Below, one piece after another: positions 55,722-64,000 of a stretch of 64,000 nucleotides of DNA. The stretch's first letter is position 1, and each line of letters opens with the position of its first letter. The stretch covers positions 63,939 through 127,938 of the forward strand of contig LWDM01000026.1 of assembly GCA_002083525.1 (NCBI GenBank), read 5' to 3'. Made by a program: the position numbers and the translations under genes. This DNA is from Proteobacteria bacterium SG_bin9 (lineage in GTDB: Bacteria; Pseudomonadota; Alphaproteobacteria; Rhizobiales; Xanthobacteraceae). A model generated the notes under the pieces. It worked only from the letters and a program-made list of their open reading frames with translations. It ran no database searches and was not told the DNA's origin.

Positions 55722-55782
55722 TGGTTCATCTGACAGGGATCAACACAAGGCCGCCGGGTGCCGGCGGGAAGAGGGTCGATTG

Positions 55783-56979
55783 ATGCGCGGGTCTTATTTG
55801 TTCACCAGTGAGTCGGTTTCGGAAGGTCACCCGGACAAGGTGTGCGACCGGATTTCGGACGAGATCGTCGATCTGTTCTTCCGGGAAGGACCGAAGGCCG
55901 GCATCGATCCGTGGGCGATCCGTGCCGCGTGCGAAACGCTCGCCACCACCAACAAGGTCGTTATCGCGGGCGAGACCCGCGGACCGAAGACCGTCACCAA
56001 CGATCACATCGAGGCGGTCGTCCGCAACGCCATCAAGGACATCGGCTACGAGCAGGACGGCTTCCATTGGAAGAACGCCGACATTCAGATCCTGCTGCAT
56101 CCGCAGTCGGCGGACATCGCGCAGGGCGTCGATGCGCTGCAGCCCGGCACCAACAAGGAAGAGGGCGCCGGCGACCAGGGCATCATGTTCGGCTACGCGA
56201 CGAACGAAACGTCAGAGCTGATGCCGGCGCCGATTTTCTACGCGCACAAGATTTTGCGTCTGATCTCGGAAGCGCGTCACGCCGGCACCGAGAAGGTGCT
56301 CGGCCCGGACTCGAAGAGCCAGGTCACGGTGCAGTACGAAAACGGCAAGCCGGTTGGCGTGCGCGAGATCGTCGTCTCGCACCAGCACCTCGTCGAGGAC
56401 ATGTCGTCGAACCAGGTGCGTGAGCGCGTCGAGCCTTACGTTCGCAAGGCGCTCCCCGAGGGCTGGATCACCGACAAGACGATTTGGCACATCAACCCGA
56501 CCGGCAAGTTCTACATCGGCGGTCCCGATGGCGACGCGGGCCTGACCGGCCGCAAGATCATCGTCGACACCTACGGCGGTGCCGCTCCGCACGGCGGCGG
56601 CGCGTTCTCCGGCAAGGACTCGACCAAGGTCGATCGCTCGGCCGCTTACGCCGCGCGCTATCTCGCCAAGAACATCGTCGCGGCCGGTCTCGCCGACAAG
56701 GCGACGCTGCAGCTTTCTTATGCCATCGGCGTGGCGCGTCCGCTGTCGATTTACATCGACACCCACGGCACCGGTAAGGTGTCCGAGGACAAGCTCGAGA
56801 AGGCGGTCGCCGAGTCGATGGACCTGACGCCGCGCGGCATCCGCAAGCATCTCGATCTCAACAAGCCGATCTACGCGCGCACCTCAGCTTACGGTCACTT
56901 CGGCCGTGCACCGGATGCCGACGGCGGCTTCTCCTGGGAAAAGACCGATCTCACAGACGCGCTCAAGCGCGCGGTGTGA
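55783..56979 (+). CDS. metK: S-adenosylmethionine synthetase
   Basis: A 398-residue enzyme making SAM from methionine and ATP. Motifs: SVSEGHPDKVCDRISDEIVD (in part), EGAGDQGIMFGYA, IVDTYGGAAPHGGGAFSGKD with the K/R set, and DPTKVDRSAAY-like segment (STKVDRSAAYAARY). ATG 55783 is the start (MRGSYLFT); a TTG three bases upstream is not needed. Upstream 60 bases are too short for a SAM riboswitch of known type. It is followed by ahcY after a hairpin, forming a SAM/SAH cycle operon with the preceding methyltransferase-like gene. Confidence 0.97.
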   Translation: MRGSYLFTSESVSEGHPDKVCDRISDEIVDLFFREGPKAGIDPWAIRAACETLATTNKVVIAGETRGPKTVTNDHIEAVVRNAIKDIGYEQDGFHWKNADIQILLHPQSADIAQGVDALQPGTNKEEGAGDQGIMFGYATNETSELMPAPIFYAHKILRLISEARHAGTEKVLGPDSKSQVTVQYENGKPVGVREIVVSHQHLVEDMSSNQVRERVEPYVRKALPEGWITDKTIWHINPTGKFYIGGPDGDAGLTGRKIIVDTYGGAAPHGGGAFSGKDSTKVDRSAAYAARYLAKNIVAAGLADKATLQLSYAIGVARPLSIYIDTHGTGKVSEDKLEKAVAESMDLTPRGIRKHLDLNKPIYARTSAYGHFGRAPDADGGFSWEKTDLTDALKRAV

Positions 56980-56995
56980 TCGATACAATCCAACA

Positions 56996-57022
56996 GTGTC
57001 TCCCCGCGAACCGGGGAGACAC
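56996..57022 (+). promoter_or_regulatory. Intercistronic hairpin between metK and ahcY
   Basis: An 11-bp perfect stem GTGTCTCCCCG/CGGGGAGACAC around CGAAC, 17 bases after metK and 22 bases before the ahcY start. The downstream sequence CTGATTTTC has only a short T-run, so it may be a partial terminator/attenuator or an mRNA-processing hairpin. Confidence 0.7.
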
Positions 57023-57043
57023 CCTGATTTTCAAGGAACCATC

Positions 57044-58468
<1,425 letters not shown>

Positions 58469-58501
58469 TCTTTCGACGCGCACAATACCCAGAACTGGTA
58501 G

Positions 58502-58530
58502 GGCCCCGGAGCAATCCGGGGCCTTGTCTT
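58502..58530 (+). terminator. Terminator downstream of ahcY
   Basis: A 9-bp perfect stem GGCCCCGGA/TCCGGGGCC (58502-58510 with 58515-58523) around GCAA, followed by TTGTCTTT. Confidence 0.88.
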
Positions 58531-58588
58531 TGGGGCATGTCATCAAAGATTCTGCTGCGATAATGAAACCTTTCCGGAGCCTGTCGTC

Positions 58589-59005
58589 ATGCCGAGCGCA
58601 GCTGCAAACGTAGAAGTGCTGAAGCAAGTCTACGAACGCTGGCACGACACCAAGGCCGGCAGCGCCGACGAGTTCTTCGAGATTCTGGACGACCACATCC
58701 TGTGGGGGTCCATACCGCGCGGCAAGGCGCCGATGGAGTTCGCCAAGCAATACAACAGCAAAACCGCGTTGCGTGCGTATTTCGATACGCTGACGAGCGA
58801 ATGGTCGATGATCCATTACACGATGGACCAGTACATCGCTGATGGCGACATGGTCGTGGCGCGGGGGTCGTGCAGCTGGACCAACAAGAAAACCGGCAAG
58901 ACCGTCGAAACGCCGAAGGTCGATGTCTGGCGCTTCAAAGGCGGCAAGGCCGTCGAGTTCTACGAGTATTTTGACACTGCTGCTGCGATGGCGGCGGCGA
59001 CCTAG
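58589..59005 (+). CDS. NTF2-like/SnoaL-like domain protein
   Basis: A 138-residue single-domain protein with the alpha+beta cone-fold pattern of the SnoaL/NTF2 family: an N-terminal helix (ANVEVLKQVYERW), the DDHILWGSIP strand, and paired strands VVARGSCSWTNKKTGKTVETPKVDVWRFKGGKAVEFYEYFD (in parts). No catalytic residues can be assigned. Monocistronic between the ahcY terminator and the secreted protein at 59139. Soluble, no signal peptide. Confidence 0.82.
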   Translation: MPSAAANVEVLKQVYERWHDTKAGSADEFFEILDDHILWGSIPRGKAPMEFAKQYNSKTALRAYFDTLTSEWSMIHYTMDQYIADGDMVVARGSCSWTNKKTGKTVETPKVDVWRFKGGKAVEFYEYFDTAAAMAAAT

Positions 59006-59138
59006 CTCTTAGGTCCCGTATCGTTTTTTCCCGGTTCCAGTCCGCGACATTTAGTGGCGAGGACGTCGCCTTGTTTGGCGTTCCTGGATACCGTTAGACT
59101 TTCCGCATTCTTCTCGTCTGGTTTGAAGAGAGAACGCA

Positions 59139-59678
59139 ATGCGACGTCTTATTGTTCTGACCCTTTCGTTTCTGAGTTCATCCGCACTTGCGGCCGGCGC
59201 GCCGCCGCAACTCCACAACAAATCGATCCTGCTGTCGTGGACCACGCAGGCCGTTCAGAAGGGGCCTGATGGGCGGGTCATCACACCCACGCTGTCGCAA
59301 CAGCGTACGATCTATGTATCGAGCCAGGGTCGTGCGTTCGTGAGAGCCGGACGGGGCGTGAGCAACCAGAAATTCTCGGCGTCGAAGACAGGCGAGTCGG
59401 GGCCGGACGACTCGCGCGGGTACGACGGAGAAGCGCGCGGCATATCGTTCCAGGGCAACACGATGATCGGAACGCAGACCTACGCCAGTGGCGCGGGGCA
59501 GATTCGCGTAACGTTCGATCCTAGCTTCTCGTCCTGCACAATGGTGGCAGTGGAAGGAAAATCCGGCGGCGGCCCGATCCGGGTGCGCGGGCTCGATGGA
59601 CAGATGTACGAGAGAATCTCGGCGACATCGTCGGGCTATTCGTGCTCGATCCGCGACGGGAACGCGCTCTCCAACTAG
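59139..59678 (+). CDS. Secreted hypothetical protein
   Basis: A 179-residue protein with a signal peptide (MRRLIVLTLSFLSSSALAAG) and a beta-rich mature part: ILLSWTTQAV, RTIYVSSQGRAFVR, GISFQGNTMIG, AGQIRVTFDPSFSSC and a C-terminal SGYSCSIRDG giving two cysteines that may pair. I do not recognise the family; similar small exported proteins occur in Bradyrhizobium-type genomes. Its end abuts the convergent TPR gene by one base. Confidence 0.72.
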   Translation: MRRLIVLTLSFLSSSALAAGAPPQLHNKSILLSWTTQAVQKGPDGRVITPTLSQQRTIYVSSQGRAFVRAGRGVSNQKFSASKTGESGPDDSRGYDGEARGISFQGNTMIGTQTYASGAGQIRVTFDPSFSSCTMVAVEGKSGGGPIRVRGLDGQMYERISATSSGYSCSIRDGNALSN

Positions 59679-59679
59679 C

Positions 59680-60516
59680 TCACCGCGCCGGTGGTGGCGG
59701 CGACGCCGAGGCTGGCCGCGGTCCTGCTGCTTGAGCTGCGGCTGCGGCCGGCCGTGCGGGGCGCGGTTTCGGCGGTCCGAAGCCGAGCCGCTTCAATTCG
59801 GCAATTGCTGCAGTGAACTCGACCGCATCCTTGGCACACAGGCCTGCCGCAAGGCGCAGCGGCTTTTCCGCCGCGGCCTTGTCGCTGGTAATGGCATGGA
59901 ACTCGCCGATGTAGAACTGCGCTTCGCACTTCTGCTCGCGCGTGGTTGCGGCCGTTAGCACCGCAGTTGGCGTCTTCTTGCCGAGCAGCAGTTCGGCAAC
60001 CGGATAGGGCCAGTCACTCACCTTCAGCTTGGCCGCGTTGGCTTCGAGTTCGGTGGTCGCGGTTTCGCCCCCGTGGGCTTTGGCGAGATGCAGGAACAGG
60101 ACGGCGTACGCATCGCGGTTGAGCTCCACCGCTTTGGCAAAGTCTGCCGCAGCTGATGCGAACTCGCCGTTGTTGAAAGCGATCACAGCACGGTTCTGGT
60201 AAGCGTTGGCGAGTTTCGGATCGAGTTCGATCGCCTTGTTATAGTCGGCGAGTTCGCGCGTGGTGTCGCCGCTTGCGCCATGCGCGATGCCGCGATTGAG
60301 ATAGGCCCACGCCGCATTCGGATCGTTCCGGATGACCTCGGAGCAGGCCACGATCAGCCGCATGGGCGTCATGGTCGCCCATTTCGCGCAGATATCCTGC
60401 GGCTTCAAGGGAGCAGGCGGACGCCGCGGAGCCGGCGCGCTTGGAGCCTGAGCGAAGGCCACGCTCGCGGTCATCAAGGCTGCGAGAGCCAAACCCGCCG
60501 CTATCGTTCGTCGCAT
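59680..60516 (-). CDS. Exported TPR protein (shorter paralogue)
   Basis: A 278-residue periplasmic protein. Signal peptide MRRTIAAGLALAALMTASVAFA, a short Pro-rich region, then TPR repeats over about residues 50-150 (AWAYLNRGIAHGASGDTTRELADYNKAIELDP, in parts), a Cys-containing segment with EAQFYIGEFH, and a Pro/Ala-rich tail. The start is ATG 60516 by signal-peptide fit; ATG 60543 adds nine residues. It shares domain order with the next gene upstream (TPR, then CE-x-x-FYI-x-E), so they are paralogues. Possible scaffold in the cell envelope; no partner known. Confidence 0.82.
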   Translation of the reverse strand: MRRTIAAGLALAALMTASVAFAQAPSAPAPRRPPAPLKPQDICAKWATMTPMRLIVACSEVIRNDPNAAWAYLNRGIAHGASGDTTRELADYNKAIELDPKLANAYQNRAVIAFNNGEFASAAADFAKAVELNRDAYAVLFLHLAKAHGGETATTELEANAAKLKVSDWPYPVAELLLGKKTPTAVLTAATTREQKCEAQFYIGEFHAITSDKAAAEKPLRLAAGLCAKDAVEFTAAIAELKRLGFGPPKPRPARPAAAAAQAAGPRPASASPPPPAR

Positions 60517-60589
60517 CCGTCCGTCTCGTGCCAAGTCAATCATTGCATCGGGATTGTGCGCAAGTGCCCGCCGCCCCGCAAGTGCGGCT

Positions 60590-61729
60590 TCACTTCTCCC
60601 CAAGCGCGCGCAGCGCAGCCGACGCGGCGCTGTGCTCGAAGAACGAGACGCGGCACTGGTCGCGGGTCGAGCGGTAGCCCTCGCGGGCCTTGTCCTTCTG
60701 GCCTTTCAGCCAGTCGAGCTCGGCGATGTAGAACGTGATCTCGCACATGTGGTCCTTCACGGTTTCGGCATCGCCGCGCTTGGCAAGCTGGAGGGCGCGC
60801 GCGGGTTTGATCTCGTTCAGCATCAGCCGCACGATGGGCGCTGGCCATGCGACCCGGTCCAGCTTGTTGCGGACATGAACCAGCGATCCCTTCTGTCCGT
60901 CGCGGCGGAGCGCGAGGTCGTACCAGAGCGCGTTGTAGGAGTCCTTCGGATTGAGTTCCGCCGCCCGCTTCATGTCGGCAATCGCTTCCTTGATCGGTCC
61001 GCCGTAAAGCTTGAGAATCCCGCGCGACTGATGTCCCTCGATCGATTCCGGATCGACCTTGATCGTCTCGTTGTAATCGGCCATGGCGCGTTCCGGCTTG
61101 CCGCTGCGCTCATGCGCCGTACCGCGCTGGTAGAGCGCGTAGCTATAGTCGGGCTTTAGTTTCAGCGCTTCATCGAAATCGGCGATGGCGCGTGGGTAGT
61201 CCTTCTTGTCGAGATATGCCGCACCGCGGATGCCGTAGGAATTTGGAAACTTCGGATCGATGGCGATGGCCTTGTTGGTCTCTGCGATAGCGCGGTCGTA
61301 GTCGCCCTTGTTGTTGTAGGAGTCGCCGCGCGCGACGTAGGCGTGCACGAATTTCGGATCGAGCGCGATGGCCTTGTCGTAATCGGCGATTGCTTTGTCG
61401 TCCTCGCCGTTGCGGCGATAGGCGTTACCGCGATTGTCGAAGGCGGCTGCGTTCTTCGGATTGGCCTTGATGATGGTCGAATGGTCGGCGATCGAACGGC
61501 GATAGTCGCCGCTCTCGTAGTAGGCGATGCCGCGGGCGGAGAGCAGGTTCGTCAGGTCGCTGCCGGAGCGTTTCGCTTTGATGGCCTTGGTGCAGCTCTT
61601 GACGCGATCCTCGGGCTTCGCCTTGGCATCGCTGCAGGCCGCTTCGTCGCCGCCCGGCTGGGCGTAGGCTGGCGGGGAAACGCTCGCGAGCGTGCAGACC
61701 AATGCAACGGCGGGGACGATACGCAGCAT
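60590..61729 (-). CDS. Exported TPR protein (longer paralogue)
   Basis: A 379-residue periplasmic protein: signal peptide (MLRIVPAVALVCTLASVSPPAYA), a Cys pair region (ACSDAK ... KSCTKA), about six TPR units (about residues 60-265; consensus pieces such as AIADYDKAIALDP and AIADFDEALKLKP), and a C-terminal helical domain with MCEITFYIAELDWLKGQ. It is upstream of the shorter paralogue by 73 bases on the same strand. No enzymatic motif. Resembles Sel1/TPR-type lipoprotein-like scaffold proteins. Confidence 0.86.
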   Translation of the reverse strand: MLRIVPAVALVCTLASVSPPAYAQPGGDEAACSDAKAKPEDRVKSCTKAIKAKRSGSDLTNLLSARGIAYYESGDYRRSIADHSTIIKANPKNAAAFDNRGNAYRRNGEDDKAIADYDKAIALDPKFVHAYVARGDSYNNKGDYDRAIAETNKAIAIDPKFPNSYGIRGAAYLDKKDYPRAIADFDEALKLKPDYSYALYQRGTAHERSGKPERAMADYNETIKVDPESIEGHQSRGILKLYGGPIKEAIADMKRAAELNPKDSYNALWYDLALRRDGQKGSLVHVRNKLDRVAWPAPIVRLMLNEIKPARALQLAKRGDAETVKDHMCEITFYIAELDWLKGQKDKAREGYRSTRDQCRVSFFEHSAASAALRALGEK

Positions 61730-61885
61730 GAAGCGCCTCTGAACAACCGGGAGTTTTATCGGACAAACAATGCGCCACTATGGGCGCGGCGGCTGCTGCC
61801 GGGCAAGTGCCAATGTCGGGATTCGATCCGGGGGAATTGTGAGCCGTCAGCGTGACGCGCGAGGCTCTGCCGTCTCAGGAACGGT

Positions 61886-62188
61886 TCAGCACGATCCGTA
61901 CCAACGGCAGGCGTAAGGGAAGCGGCCGTAGATATAGGTGATCGGCGTGCCGTAATACGGGCGATAGTAGAAGTCGCCGGGCCGTCCGTAGTTGCCGGGC
62001 ACCCACGGGGAGTTGTTCACCCACGGTGCGATTTCGGTCTCGTACCTGTCTTTGCGATAGACGGTGCTGCCTCCGCGCGGCTGCTCCGAGAAGATTTCGC
62101 CGATGCTACCGCGCGGCAGGTCGGCCGCAGAGGCGGCTGTGGCGCTTGCGGTGAGGATCAGGGCGGCGAGTGCCTGCTTCGACAACAT
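61886..62188 (-). CDS. Small secreted Tyr/Pro/Gly-rich protein
   Basis: A 100-residue protein with a signal peptide (MLSKQALAALILTASATAASA) and a mature part rich in Tyr, Pro, Gly and Trp (PGDFYYRPYYGTPITYIYGRF) ending in CRWYGSC, a possible terminal disulfide. Function unknown. Similar small YxP-rich exported proteins are frequent in Rhizobiales. Monocistronic; about 150-base spacers lie on both sides. Confidence 0.7.
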   Translation of the reverse strand: MLSKQALAALILTASATAASAADLPRGSIGEIFSEQPRGGSTVYRKDRYETEIAPWVNNSPWVPGNYGRPGDFYYRPYYGTPITYIYGRFPYACRWYGSC

Positions 62189-62327
62189 GAATCTGCACCG
62201 CCTCGGCGGCTCCGGATGATTCGCAAATCATAGCGGTGCGTCCTAACCAAAGCTTAACGGCGGCATTGCCATCGCGTGCTGGAACCCGCATTCTCCGCTC
62301 AAATTCCCTGCCGGTGCTTCAAATCCC

Positions 62328-63623
62328 ATGACCGCTTCCTCTCGCGACCGTCTCGAAGAGACTCTTGCCCGTATTGCCGATCCGAAGGGCGAGGGCGCGC
62401 GCGCCTGTCTCACCGTCTATGCCGATGCTGCGCGCAAGGAGGCCGACGCCGCCGATGCGCGCGCGAAAGCGGGTCAAAGCCTCGGGCCGATGGATGGCGT
62501 CGTCATCACCATCAAGGATCTGTTCGATGTCGCAGGCGAGGTGACGCGCGCAGGCTCGAAGGTGCTTGCTGCGCGTGGCAAACCCGCAACGGCGGATGCG
62601 CCGACGATCGCGGCGCTGCGCAAGGCGGGCGCGGTGATTGCCGCCAAGACCAACATGGTCGAGTTCGCGTTTTCCGGCGTCGGCGTTAATCCGCACTACG
62701 GCACGCCGGGTAATCCGGCGGATCGCAAGCGCGTGCCCGGCGGTTCGACCTCGGGCGGTGCTGTTGCGGTGGCGGACGGCATGGGCGCCATCACCATCGG
62801 CACCGATACCGGCGGCTCCACCCGCACGCCAGCATCGCTCTGCGGTATCGTCGGCTTTAAGCCGACGCAAAAGCGCATCACCCGCGCCGGCGCCTATCCG
62901 CTGTCCTTCTCCCTCGACTCGATCGGGCCGATGGCGAAGACGGTGGCCGAATGCGCGCTCGCCGACGCCGTGCTGGCCGGTGAAGCGACCGAGTTTTCGC
63001 CGCTGCCGCTGAACGGCGTGCGTGCCGGGCTGGTCCAGGGCATGCCGCTGGATGGGCTTGATGACACTGTTTCCGCGACTTTCGGCAAGGCGCTGGCGAA
63101 GCTCTCGGGCGCATGGAGGTCGGCGAGTGACGTGACGCTCGACGCGCTGCCGATCCTCGCTCGCGTAAACGAGCGCGGCGGACTGGCGCCGCCGGAAGCG
63201 TATGCCGTCCACCAGAAGGTGCTCGCCGAGGATGGTGACCGCATCGATCCGTCCGTGCGCCAGCGCATCATGCGCGCCGCGAACATGACGATGCCTGACT
63301 ATGTCTGGCTGCAGGAGGACCGCAAGCGCGCGATCGCGCAGACGGATGCGCTGTTCGACCGCTTCGACGTGCTGGTGCTGCCGACGACGCCGATCGTCGC
63401 GCCGCTGCAGTCGGAGGTCGCCTCGCTCGACGTGTTCGTTCCGCGCAACGTGCTGCTGCTGCGCAACACCTCGATCGGAAACTTCTTCGATCTCTGTGCG
63501 ATTTCGCTGCCGATCAATCTCGGCAACGCGTTGCCCTGCGGGCTGATGCTCTTCGGCCGCCATGGCAGCGACCGCAAGCTGCTGTCGATTGCCGCCAGCG
63601 TCGAGAAGGCGCTGGCAGCCTAA
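62328..63623 (+). CDS. Amidase (amidase signature family)
   Basis: A 431-residue amidase. The Ser-cisSer-Lys triad region is readable: catalytic Lys in GVVITIKDLFDVAG, the cis-Ser in PGGSTSGGAVAV, and the nucleophile Ser in TDTGGSTRTPAS, followed by CGIVGFKPT. The C-terminal half has the usual ALFDRFDVLVLPTTP. Hydrolyses an amide or could be a hydrolase of a small carboxamide; substrate not determinable. Not GatA-like in genetic context (no gatC/gatB nearby). Ends 1 base before the convergent FAH gene. Confidence 0.92.
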   Translation: MTASSRDRLEETLARIADPKGEGARACLTVYADAARKEADAADARAKAGQSLGPMDGVVITIKDLFDVAGEVTRAGSKVLAARGKPATADAPTIAALRKAGAVIAAKTNMVEFAFSGVGVNPHYGTPGNPADRKRVPGGSTSGGAVAVADGMGAITIGTDTGGSTRTPASLCGIVGFKPTQKRITRAGAYPLSFSLDSIGPMAKTVAECALADAVLAGEATEFSPLPLNGVRAGLVQGMPLDGLDDTVSATFGKALAKLSGAWRSASDVTLDALPILARVNERGGLAPPEAYAVHQKVLAEDGDRIDPSVRQRIMRAANMTMPDYVWLQEDRKRAIAQTDALFDRFDVLVLPTTPIVAPLQSEVASLDVFVPRNVLLLRNTSIGNFFDLCAISLPINLGNALPCGLMLFGRHGSDRKLLSIAASVEKALAA

Positions 63624-63624
63624 A

Positions 63625-64000
63625 TCAGGCCGGATTGCCGATCGAGAACGCCAGCGTTCCGATTCCATCGACGCCGCACTCGATCTTGTCGCCGGGCTTC
63701 AGCGCGGCAACACCGGCCGGCGTGCCGGTCATGATCACGTCACCGGCGCCGAGCGACACCTGCAGCGACAGCTTGCCGATGATCTCAGGTACGTTCCAGA
63801 TCATCTCGGAGAGGTCGCCCTTCTGTTTCTCGACGCCGTTCACCGAGAGCCAGATCTTGCCCTTGGCCGGGTGGCCGATTTCCGACGCCGGACGCAGCGC
63901 GCCGCAGGGCGCACCCATGTCGAACGACTTGCCGATCTCCCAGGGCTGTTCTTTCTTGCGCGAGGCCATCTGCAGGTCGCGCCGGGTCAGATCGACGCCG
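63625..64000 (-). CDS. Fumarylacetoacetate hydrolase family protein, 5' part beyond the window
   Basis: The C-terminal 125 residues of a FAH-family metal-dependent hydrolase/decarboxylase/isomerase. DLTRRDLQ, PWEIGKSFD and the GDVIMTGTPAGV segment are family hallmarks, with GDKIECGVDGIG near the end. The coding frame is open to base 64000, so the gene continues past the edge; ATG 63969 is internal. Members act on ring-cleavage products of aromatic catabolism. Convergent with the amidase gene. Confidence 0.92.
   Translation of the reverse strand, partial: GVDLTRRDLQMASRKKEQPWEIGKSFDMGAPCGALRPASEIGHPAKGKIWLSVNGVEKQKGDLSEMIWNVPEIIGKLSLQVSLGAGDVIMTGTPAGVAALKPGDKIECGVDGIGTLAFSIGNPA

Noticed and set aside
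55722..55782. Possible SAM riboswitch before metK
   Set aside because: Only 61 bases are available and I could not fold the SAM-II, SAM-V or SAM/SAH patterns there; a covariance-model scan would settle it.

Overview
The window is GC-rich (low-to-mid 60s % by eye), densely coded alphaproteobacterial chromosome. The evidence points to the Nitrobacteraceae/Bradyrhizobiaceae (Rhodopseudomonas, Bradyrhizobium, Afipia and relatives). That evidence is a full hopanoid locus with hpnN and hpnO, a large acyl-CoA catabolic and Liv-type ABC transport block, three copies of a dyad repeat with arms CCGAAAA/TTTTCGG, and the protein families present. The genus cannot be fixed from sequence alone. No rRNA, tRNA, CRISPR array, insertion sequence or prophage was seen.

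Layout. 1-3.5 kb: the 3' part of a galE-type epimerase, a large integral-membrane protein and a lytic transglycosylase. 3.6-19.7 kb: the hopanoid locus. hpnB-C-D-E-shc-hpnG form one translationally coupled + strand operon. hpnH-ispH-dxs run convergently behind a shared bidirectional terminator, so MEP-pathway genes supplying isoprenoid precursors sit with squalene synthesis, cyclisation and side-chain addition. Next come hpnN (hopanoid transporter), a DUF2147 periplasmic protein on the other strand, and hpnO (aminotransferase for aminobacteriohopanetriol). 19.8-40.5 kb: acyl-CoA catabolism with two acyl-CoA synthetases of different type, a thiolase, a TetR regulator preceded by two large palindromes, an SDR, a crotonase, three acyl-CoA dehydrogenases (two of them tandem paralogues), a nitroreductase-like flavoprotein, a PaaK-like ligase, and a branched-chain/aromatic-type ABC transporter (livF, SBP, livM, livH, livG) with a third acyl-CoA synthetase lodged between livH and livG. 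This reads as one uptake, CoA-activation and beta-oxidation module for an unidentified carboxylic (possibly phenylpropanoid) substrate.

40.9-46.8 kb: a Crp/Fnr regulator, dTDP-sugar genes rfbC-rfbB, a GDP-L-fucose synthase and a fused double CoA-transferase. 47.0-49.7 kb: a TonB-dependent receptor divergent from nikR; the spacer holds an exact GTATGA-N16-TCATAC NikR operator, which marks this as a nickel-responsive uptake unit. 49.7-54.2 kb: a HemD-like protein, PurU, a sugar transferase, a cupin, a GFA-family protein and a RES/Xre toxin-antitoxin pair with an upstream palindrome. 54.3-58.5 kb: a protein joining a short HTH-like segment to a class I methyltransferase fold, followed by metK and ahcY (SAM synthesis and SAH recycling). 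58.6-64.0 kb: an NTF2-like protein, small secreted proteins, two paralogous periplasmic TPR proteins, an amidase and the 3' part of a fumarylacetoacetate-hydrolase-family gene cut by the window edge.

The most interesting items are the NikR box with its receptor, the HTH-methyltransferase upstream of metK-ahcY, the double CoA-transferase whose N-terminal half lacks the catalytic Asp, the crotonase lacking both hydratase glutamates, the DUF2147 gene inside the hopanoid locus, and the stacked palindromes before tetR. Function calls rest on motif recognition by eye; no database search was run.
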